From: Flavobacteriaceae bacterium
GTDB taxonomy: Bacteria; Bacteroidota; Bacteroidia; Flavobacteriales; Flavobacteriaceae
Length of the DNA: 11,383 nucleotides
Direction of reading: 5' to 3'
Assembly (NCBI GenBank): GCA_013001365.1
Contig: JABDMQ010000094.1
Coordinates: 1 to 11,383 of the forward strand
Shown here: positions 5,546-11,383 of the stretch, piece after piece
How the letters are laid out: every line of letters starts with the position of its first letter
Position numbering within the stretch: the first letter of the stretch is position 1
Position numbers and translations under genes: made by a program
The notes under the pieces: model-generated
The model's database searches: none
What the model was told of the DNA's origin: nothing
What the model saw: only the letters and a program-made list of their open reading frames with translations

Positions 5546-8041
5546 ATGAACGTTAAACTACTTCTTACCTTATTTTTCCTCGGGATAATCTCGTCTTTCG
5601 CACAGACCAAAGTGAGTGGTACGGTCTACGATTCCAATTATGACCCAATAGCTTTTGCAAATGTGATCTTCAAAGGGTCTTCTGAAGGCACAATAACCAA
5701 TGAAAATGGTAAATTCTATCTAGAATCCGATCAGGACTGGGATGCTGTCGTAGTATCTTTCATAAGTTATGAACGACAAGAGATACAGTTAGAGAAAAAA
5801 GTGAATTATTTCTTTAATGTGGTGCTAAAAGATGAGACAGCGCAACTGGACGAGGTTGTTATCTATACTGGAAAACAATCCAAGAAAAACAATCCGGCAA
5901 TTGATATTCTCAAGAAGATCTGGGAACGGAAGCGATATAATGGCCTCAAGCAATTCGACCAGTATGAATACGATAAATACGAAAAGGTTGAATTTGACCT
6001 GAACACCATTGATAGCGCATTGATAAAGAGCAAGCTATTCAGGGGAATGGAATTCGTGTTCAACGAAGTAGATACCTCGAGGGTCACTGGTAAGACCTAT
6101 CTCCCTATGTTCATTAACGAAGCAGTTTCAAAAGTATATGGCGATAATACCATTAATAAGGAAAAGGAAGTGCTCAGGGGTAACAAGAATTCTGGATTCG
6201 ATGACAACCAGGTAATAATTGATTTTGTTAACGACTTGTATTCCGATTTTAGCATTTACGATAACTACCTCAAGTTCTTTGACAAGAGTTTTGTCAGTCC
6301 GTTATCTAAAACTGGCATAAACACCTATAATTATATACTGTCCGACAGTGCTTTTATAGATAATAAATGGTGCTATAACATCATTTACTATCCTCGGCGT
6401 AAGAACGAGTTGACCTTCAAGGGTGATTTCTGGGTGAACGATTCGACCTATGCAATCAAGGAAATCAATTTACAGGCTAGCAAGAGTGCCAATATTAATT
6501 GGGTCAAGGAGATTTATATAGAGCAAGAGTTCGATGTGCTTAATGATTCCTTGTTCTTGATAAAGCGGGACTACATGCTTTCGGATTTTGCTATCAATAA
6601 AAAAGAAAGGTCACGAGGTGTATATGGAAAAAGAACGACCCTTTATGATAATTATGAGTTCGACAAGGTGTTAGACAATGAATTCTATGATGAAGAAGTA
6701 TACGATTTCGACAAGGACGTCTATGATCGCGATGATGCCTTTTGGGAGGAGAACAGGCTAGAGTCATTAAATAAAGATGAAAAGGGTGTTTATAAGATGT
6801 TGGACACCTTAAAGACCGTACGAAAGTTCAAGAACCTCTATAATTTGGGTAGCATCCTATCTTCTGGTTATATTGAATTTGATAGATTGAATTTAGACTA
6901 TGGCCCGATATTCTCAACTTTTGGTTACAACGATGTTGAGAAATTACGGTTACGCGCTGGTGGAAGAACCTATTTTGGAAGGAATGACCTCTGGCGTTTA
7001 GAAGGATTTCTTGCCTATGGATTTGGTGATGATAAATTCAAGTATGGCATTTCTGGAAAATGGCTTATTGACAAGAAACGTCGATTGATAATATCTGGTG
7101 GTAATCGGAGGGACGTAGAACAAATTGGCGCTAGCTTAACCACATCAACCGATGTGCTGGGCCGAAATCTTGCATCGTCATCGGTAATTGGAACTTCCAC
7201 AAATGATAAATTGACCAGCATTAATCTCACTTCGTTCGCTGTATCACTTGAACCTTGGCGAAATGTGGTATTTAGGTTTGGAGGCGACTATCGAACCTTG
7301 GAGTCTGCATCCAGGACGTTTAGCCTTGATTATGTGGACCCTGAATCTCCTTCTGGAGTTTCATCCGAGATCAAGCAGTTTGAAACAGCCATTTCGGTGA
7401 ATTATTACCCAGGCAGGAAAATGACAGGATTTGGTGTGGAGAGAAATCCCTCTAATGATAATTATGCTCAACTTTTTGCAAAGATCAGTATTGGGGATAA
7501 GTCATTGTTCAATAGTGATTTTGATTACACCAAGGTACAAGCATCTTATACCCAGCCATGGCAACTTGGAGGCTTTGGTAGGCTTTGGTCTACGGTTGAG
7601 GTTGGTAAGACCTTTGGTGAAGTGCCTTTGGGACTATTAAGTGTCGTACCGGGAAATCAATCGTTTTTCTCGATCTATAATACGTTTTCTCAATTGGATT
7701 TTTATGAATTCGTTACGGATACGTATACGTCAGTTAATCTTCAGCATAATTTTAATGGGCGATTATTCTCTAGGATTCCATTCCTAAGGAAATTCAATTT
7801 ACGCGAAATCGTTCATTTAAGAGGTGTTTGGGGCGATTTGTCAGATGCTAATAAGGAATTGAGCGCACCAACAAATACGCCTTTGATTGCGCCATCCGAC
7901 AAGATATATTACGAATACGGATTCGGGGTGGGCAATATCTTCAAGATACTTCGTATTGATTTTAATTTCAGGGGTAATTACCTAGATAATCCGGACGCAA
8001 GGAAGTTTGGTGTAACAGGTACCTTTGGCTTTAATTTTTAA
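5546..8041 (+). CDS. Outer-membrane DUF5686 protein with carboxypeptidase-regulatory-like domain
   Basis: An 831-residue exported protein typical of Bacteroidota. Residues 1-20 are a signal peptide (hydrophobic core, ending SSFAQ). Residues about 22-97 form a CarboxypepD_reg-like beta-sandwich (VSGTVYDSNYDPIAFANV), followed by LDEVVI at 101-106, the short motif that often closes this domain in SusC-like proteins. The remainder fits DUF5686, with many alternating aromatic and polar strands and a C-terminal phenylalanine, as expected of an outer-membrane beta-barrel. A very acidic, tyrosine-rich stretch covers about 371-415. The same frame opens at a GTG at 5519, but that start and the ATG at 5528 lie inside the terminator stem and would spoil the signal peptide, so I chose the ATG at 5546. 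No TonB-dependent plug domain is evident. The substrate or function is unknown. Confidence 0.9.
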   Translation: MNVKLLLTLFFLGIISSFAQTKVSGTVYDSNYDPIAFANVIFKGSSEGTITNENGKFYLESDQDWDAVVVSFISYERQEIQLEKKVNYFFNVVLKDETAQLDEVVIYTGKQSKKNNPAIDILKKIWERKRYNGLKQFDQYEYDKYEKVEFDLNTIDSALIKSKLFRGMEFVFNEVDTSRVTGKTYLPMFINEAVSKVYGDNTINKEKEVLRGNKNSGFDDNQVIIDFVNDLYSDFSIYDNYLKFFDKSFVSPLSKTGINTYNYILSDSAFIDNKWCYNIIYYPRRKNELTFKGDFWVNDSTYAIKEINLQASKSANINWVKEIYIEQEFDVLNDSLFLIKRDYMLSDFAINKKERSRGVYGKRTTLYDNYEFDKVLDNEFYDEEVYDFDKDVYDRDDAFWEENRLESLNKDEKGVYKMLDTLKTVRKFKNLYNLGSILSSGYIEFDRLNLDYGPIFSTFGYNDVEKLRLRAGGRTYFGRNDLWRLEGFLAYGFGDDKFKYGISGKWLIDKKRRLIISGGNRRDVEQIGASLTTSTDVLGRNLASSSVIGTSTNDKLTSINLTSFAVSLEPWRNVVFRFGGDYRTLESASRTFSLDYVDPESPSGVSSEIKQFETAISVNYYPGRKMTGFGVERNPSNDNYAQLFAKISIGDKSLFNSDFDYTKVQASYTQPWQLGGFGRLWSTVEVGKTFGEVPLGLLSVVPGNQSFFSIYNTFSQLDFYEFVTDTYTSVNLQHNFNGRLFSRIPFLRKFNLREIVHLRGVWGDLSDANKELSAPTNTPLIAPSDKIYYEYGFGVGNIFKILRIDFNFRGNYLDNPDARKFGVTGTFGFNF

Positions 8042-8075
8042 AAGCAATGAAATTGCTGGCAAATACACTTGCTAC

Positions 8076-8110
8076 TTGATTTTTTATTCTCCTTGATTTT
8101 ACTACTTTTG
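8076..8110 (+). promoter_or_regulatory. hppA: Promoter for hppA
   Basis: TACTTTTG (8103-8110) is a full match to the TAnnTTTG -7 element, 26 bases before the hppA ATG. A TTG at 8076-8078 is the best -33 candidate, 24 bases upstream, somewhat longer than usual. No terminator is seen after the DUF5686 stop, so hppA may also receive read-through. Confidence 0.55.
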
Positions 8111-8136
8111 CCCAGCTAAATAACAAATCAAAAATA

Positions 8137-10845
8137 ATGGAATCAAATATGATTTTCGTGCCAATTGCATTGGCGATCCTAGGACTAGTATTCATGTTGA
8201 TAAAAATGGCATGGGTAAAAAAACAAGATGCTGGAAGTGATAAGATGAAAGGCATCTCTAAAGCAATCAAAGAAGGCGCTCTAGCTTTCTTGAATGCTGA
8301 GTATAGATTACTATTGATATTCGTAGTAATTGCCTCTTTAGCCCTGTTCGGTATTTCTCAATTAGTAGACACGACCAGTTGGATGATAGTTCCAGCCTTT
8401 ATTTTTGGAGCGATCTTTTCGGCTTTAGCTGGAAATATTGGTATGCGTGTAGCTACCGAAGCGAATGCACGTACTGCAGAAGCAGCTAAGACGAGTTTGC
8501 CTCAGGCATTGAAGGTTTCTTTTGGAGGAGGTACGGTTATGGGTCTTGGTGTTGCAAGTTTGGCAGTACTTGGATTAAGCTTATTCTTCTTGTTCTTTGT
8601 AAATCAATTCATGGGAGAATCAGGGACCTTTTATAATAACATGACCATTGTGCTTGAAACTTTAGCAGGGTTCTCTTTAGGTGCTGAATCAATTGCATTA
8701 TTTGCTCGTGTTGGTGGTGGAATCTACACAAAAGCTGCTGATGTTGGTGCAGACTTGGTTGGGAAGGTTGAAGCAGGAATCCCAGAGGATGACCCTCGAA
8801 ATCCTGCAACCATTGCAGATAATGTTGGTGATAATGTAGGTGATGTGGCAGGAATGGGTGCAGATTTGTTTGGATCTTATGTTGCAACGGTATTGGCATC
8901 GATGGTATTAGGTAACTACCTAATAAAAGATATGTCAATTGGATCTCAATTTACTGATGACTTTAGCAATATGGGCCCGATCCTTCTACCAATAGTAATT
9001 GCAGGGGTTGGTATTTTAGCTTCAATTTTTGGGACGTTCTTGGTAAAGATATCAAGTAATGATTCTAAAGAAGCACAAGTGCAAAAAGCCTTGGACCTTG
9101 GAAATTGGGTTGCTATTATATTGACTTTGATCGCTAGTTACTTCTTGATCGATTGGATGCTACCTGAAACCATGAATATGAAATTCTTTGGGGAAGGCTA
9201 CAAACAAATACCATCTCTGAACGTATTTTGGTCGGCTTTGATCGGACTTAGTGTAGGCGCATTCATTTCTATGGTAACGGCATATTATACAAGTCTTGGT
9301 AAAAAGCCTGTAATGAGCATTGTAACGAATAGTTCTACAGGAGCAGCTACTAATATCATCGCTGGTCTTTCTGTTGGTATGAAATCAACATTCTTGTCTG
9401 TGATCTTATTCGCGGCAGCGATTTATGGATCTTATGCCTTAGCAGGATTCTATGGAGTTGCCTTGGCAGCATCGGCAATGATGGCAACAACTGCTATGCA
9501 GTTGGCTATTGATGCTTTTGGACCTATTGCGGATAACGCAGGAGGTGTTGCAGAAATGAGCGAACTAGAACCTCATGTAAGAGAACGTACTGATATCTTG
9601 GACTCTGTTGGAAATACTACGGCTGCTGTTGGAAAAGGTTTTGCAATTGCATCCGCAGCATTAACAGCATTGGCCCTTTTTGCGGCCTATGTCACCTTTA
9701 CAGGAATTGATGGTATAAATATCTTCAAGGCAGATGTATTGGCGATGTTGTTTGTTGGAGGAATGATACCAGTTGTCTTTTCGGCTTTAGCAATGCAATC
9801 GGTTGGTAAGGCAGCCATGGAAATGGTTCAGGAAGTACGTAGGCAGTTCAAGGAAATTCCTGGAATCATGGAAGGAACTGGAACACCGGAATATGCAAAA
9901 TGCGTTGATATTTCTACCAAAGCAGCATTAAGGGAAATGATCTTGCCTGGATTGATCACTATTATTACTCCTGTATTAATCGGACTTGTTTTTGGAGCTG
10001 AACCATTAGGGGGCTATATGGCAGGTGTATGTGTAAGTGGTGTTATGTGGGCTATATTCCAGAATAATGCTGGTGGTGCTTGGGACAATGCCAAGAAATC
10101 TTTTGAAGCCGGTGTAGAGATCAATGGAGAAATGACCTATAAAGGATCAGATGCACATAAAGCAGCTGTAACTGGAGATACTGTTGGAGATCCATTCAAG
10201 GATACTTCTGGTCCATCAATGAACATCTTGATAAAGCTAACATGTTTGGTGGGATTGGTAATTGCTCCTATACTCGGAAATCATGGTGAAGAAACTGGTG
10301 CGATGCTTCATGAAGAAGAAAATGTTTGGATTGATGACAAAGGAGAAAAACATGTTGTTAAAGGAGATGCCAAGTTCATGTCTGGAGATGGTGAAGAAAC
10401 CGAACAAGAAGTGAAAGTTTCGATGGAAATGGAAGGAGATCTTGCAGTAGCAACGATAGAAACAATCAAATTGAAGGACGGTAAGAAAGTCAAGGAAACT
10501 CAAAAGATCAAGGGAACAGAAGAAGAAGTTAAAGCTGAAATTGAAAAGAGATTTGGTGTTCCTACGCCTCCAAAACCTCCCACAACTGGAACTGGAGACA
10601 ACCAGAAACAAGTTGAAGTTAAAATGGAAGCCAATGAGGATGGAACTGCAAAAGCGACTGTGACAACCACAACTACTGAAAATGGTGAGGTCAAAGTTGA
10701 TGAGCAACTTATTGAAGGAACAATTGAAGAGGTAAAAGCCAAAGTTGAAGCAATGAAAGATGTCGACGCCAAGGTGAATGTTAAAAAGAAAGAAGTGAAG
10801 ATCATCGAGGAGAAAGAGATGGAGACTGGAGAATCCGATTCTTGA
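8137..10845 (+). CDS. hppA: Membrane-bound ion-translocating pyrophosphatase, K+-dependent type, with a long C-terminal tail
   Basis: A 902-residue integral pyrophosphatase that couples PPi hydrolysis to H+ and/or Na+ export. The core (1-713, about 16 membrane helices) has the PPi/Mg site: DVGADLVGK (202-210), EDDPRNPA (217-224), DNVGDNVGD (228-236), DNAGG (466-470) and GDTVGDPFKDT (680-690). GNTTAAVG (492-499) has Ala496 and Gly499 where K+-independent enzymes have Lys and Thr, indicating K+ dependence. Gate residues Arg191, Asp243 and Lys700 are present. However, 243-250 (DLFGSYVA) lacks glutamate at both +3 (Na+-pump position) and +7 (plant H+-pump position), and a glutamate occurs at 184 in helix 5. 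Residues 714-902 are a charged tail not found in ordinary family members of about 700-770 residues. H+ versus Na+ specificity cannot be settled by eye. A terminator follows. Confidence 0.97.
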   Translation: MESNMIFVPIALAILGLVFMLIKMAWVKKQDAGSDKMKGISKAIKEGALAFLNAEYRLLLIFVVIASLALFGISQLVDTTSWMIVPAFIFGAIFSALAGNIGMRVATEANARTAEAAKTSLPQALKVSFGGGTVMGLGVASLAVLGLSLFFLFFVNQFMGESGTFYNNMTIVLETLAGFSLGAESIALFARVGGGIYTKAADVGADLVGKVEAGIPEDDPRNPATIADNVGDNVGDVAGMGADLFGSYVATVLASMVLGNYLIKDMSIGSQFTDDFSNMGPILLPIVIAGVGILASIFGTFLVKISSNDSKEAQVQKALDLGNWVAIILTLIASYFLIDWMLPETMNMKFFGEGYKQIPSLNVFWSALIGLSVGAFISMVTAYYTSLGKKPVMSIVTNSSTGAATNIIAGLSVGMKSTFLSVILFAAAIYGSYALAGFYGVALAASAMMATTAMQLAIDAFGPIADNAGGVAEMSELEPHVRERTDILDSVGNTTAAVGKGFAIASAALTALALFAAYVTFTGIDGINIFKADVLAMLFVGGMIPVVFSALAMQSVGKAAMEMVQEVRRQFKEIPGIMEGTGTPEYAKCVDISTKAALREMILPGLITIITPVLIGLVFGAEPLGGYMAGVCVSGVMWAIFQNNAGGAWDNAKKSFEAGVEINGEMTYKGSDAHKAAVTGDTVGDPFKDTSGPSMNILIKLTCLVGLVIAPILGNHGEETGAMLHEEENVWIDDKGEKHVVKGDAKFMSGDGEETEQEVKVSMEMEGDLAVATIETIKLKDGKKVKETQKIKGTEEEVKAEIEKRFGVPTPPKPPTTGTGDNQKQVEVKMEANEDGTAKATVTTTTTENGEVKVDEQLIEGTIEEVKAKVEAMKDVDAKVNVKKKEVKIIEEKEMETGESDS
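10411..10749 (+). repeat. Two diverged repeats encoding a duplicated module in the pyrophosphatase tail
   Basis: Residues 759-803 (10411-10545) and 826-871 (10612-10749) align over about 45 positions with one single-residue gap. Shared positions include the opening V-x-V-x-M-E, the A-x-A-T core, a D/N-G turn, Q-x-I-x-G-T, and E-E-V-K-A-x-I/V-E at the end. The pattern suggests beta strands followed by a helix, present twice. A proline-rich linker (PTPPKPP, 809-815) separates them. The duplication is visible mainly at protein level, so it is not recent. Confidence 0.7.
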
Positions 10846-10865
10846 AAATGATACAATTAGATACT

Positions 10866-10896
10866 AAAAAGCCATTCTATTGAGTGGCTTTTTTTT
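10866..10896 (+). terminator. Intrinsic terminator after hppA
   Basis: AAAAAGCCATTC (10866-10877), loop TATT, GAGTGGCTTTTT (10882-10893) form a 12-bp stem with one G-T pair, ending in an eight-T tract (10889-10896). The A-run on the left gives it some ability to act on the opposite strand too. It starts 21 bases after the hppA stop. Confidence 0.92.
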
Positions 10897-10934
10897 ATGA
10901 GTTATAGTATCTTCAACCCTTAAATACCAAAAAA

Positions 10935-11383
10935 TTGAGCTGGTTCAAGAAAGACCCTTTGCAGATCATTCCTTTTCAAAGTTATGGAACGGCTTCTCAT
11001 TTTCATATAAGAGGGAGAGCATTGGAGGACGAAAAGATCGATCTGTCACAAAAGAGTTATTTCAATTTGTTGATCAATTCCTGGAAACGTTTCGAGTCCG
11101 ATGAGATAAAGCATGTGCTTCTTGATATTAAGCTTCCTAATAATAGGATATTGAATGTCAAGACAGATTCTCATGGTTATTATCATTTAGAGGAGACAAT
11201 AAATGGTCTAGACCAGTTTATCGATGACCATGGTTGGCTAAATTATGAGGTATCTTATGCTGACGCAAATATCAAACGAACCATACAGCAGAAGAATAAG
11301 TTCCGGGGCGAATTATTGATTCCATCTGGTCACTCTAATTTTGGGGTAATTAGTGATATAGATGACACTATATTGCATACAGG
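10935..11383 (+). CDS. App1-like (DUF2183) phosphatase, N-terminal part (runs off the right edge)
   Basis: An open frame of 149 complete codons leaves the window. Its end reads GVISDIDDTILHTG, the first HAD-type D-x-D-x-T motif (Asp141, Asp143, Thr145) in the form typical of the DUF2183/App1 family, whose yeast founder is a phosphatidate phosphatase. The preceding region (FRGELLIPS) also fits the family, so lipid phosphate hydrolysis is likely but inferred. The start is unusual: no ATG or GTG exists in frame between the stop at 10905 and the edge upstream of the motif, and TTG at 10935 (LSWFKKDPLQIIPF, read with Met) is the best start. A weak -7-like TATCTTCA lies at 10908-10915. The gene follows the hppA terminator and is probably transcribed separately. 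Confidence 0.82.
   Translation, partial: MSWFKKDPLQIIPFQSYGTASHFHIRGRALEDEKIDLSQKSYFNLLINSWKRFESDEIKHVLLDIKLPNNRILNVKTDSHGYYHLEETINGLDQFIDDHGWLNYEVSYADANIKRTIQQKNKFRGELLIPSGHSNFGVISDIDDTILHT

Noticed and set aside
10237..10707. 156-codon antisense open frame opposite the pyrophosphatase tail
   Set aside because: The Phe/Ser-rich translation is what the antisense of a Lys/Glu/Thr-rich coding stretch gives; there is no start context or family resemblance.
1..11383. Mobile element, CRISPR, toxin-antitoxin or defence system
   Set aside because: I looked on both strands and found no transposase, integrase, direct-repeat array, small toxin pair or phage gene; nearly all bases belong to conserved housekeeping genes.

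Overview
The window looks like a chromosomal, mostly housekeeping segment of a Bacteroidota bacterium, most likely a marine member of the Flavobacteriaceae. Four things point there. The base composition is AT-rich, and most starts lack a good Shine-Dalgarno sequence. Several upstream regions carry TAnnTTTG-type -7 elements, typical of the Bacteroidota sigma factor. The gene families fit: an outer-membrane DUF5686 protein with a carboxypeptidase-regulatory-like domain, a bifunctional-nuclease (BFN/DUF151) protein with a UVR tail, and a flavobacterial style of membrane pyrophosphatase.

Layout. Bases 1-4344 are read leftwards: etfB, etfA, a BFN-family protein, a CNT nucleoside transporter, then the first 13 codons of thyA running off the left edge. 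Bases 4505-11383 are read rightwards: pdhB (pyruvate dehydrogenase E1 beta), a DUF5686 outer-membrane protein, a K+-dependent-type membrane pyrophosphatase (hppA), and the first 149 codons of an App1-like (DUF2183) phosphatase running off the right edge. The two blocks diverge from a 160-base control region at 4345-4504 that holds a perfect 9-bp inverted repeat. Strong intrinsic terminators follow pdhB (about 5505-5539) and hppA (about 10866-10896). There is no gene-free stretch over 300 bases, and I saw no tRNA, rRNA, CRISPR, insertion sequence, integrase or phage gene.

How the genes fit together. The left block has two themes. EtfBA is the electron-transfer flavoprotein that takes electrons from flavin dehydrogenases. 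The BFN protein, nucleoside transporter and thymidylate synthase share a nucleic-acid and pyrimidine theme, with a recognisable promoter in front of the BFN gene. The right block makes acetyl-CoA (PdhB), builds an outer-membrane barrel, couples PPi hydrolysis to ion pumping (HppA), and probably remodels phospholipid (App1-like).

Most of this is conventional; I do not see an undescribed multi-gene system. The points worth a second look are finer-grained. Both transporters carry extra domains expected in the periplasm: a signal peptide plus lipocalin-like domain on the nucleoside transporter, and a 189-residue tail with an internal duplication on the pyrophosphatase. The pyrophosphatase lacks the gate glutamate at both known helix-6 positions and has one in helix 5 instead. 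The etfBA/pdhB control region has a candidate operator. The thyA leader has a hairpin over its only Shine-Dalgarno-like sequence. The pdhB terminator ends only 6 bases before the next start codon.
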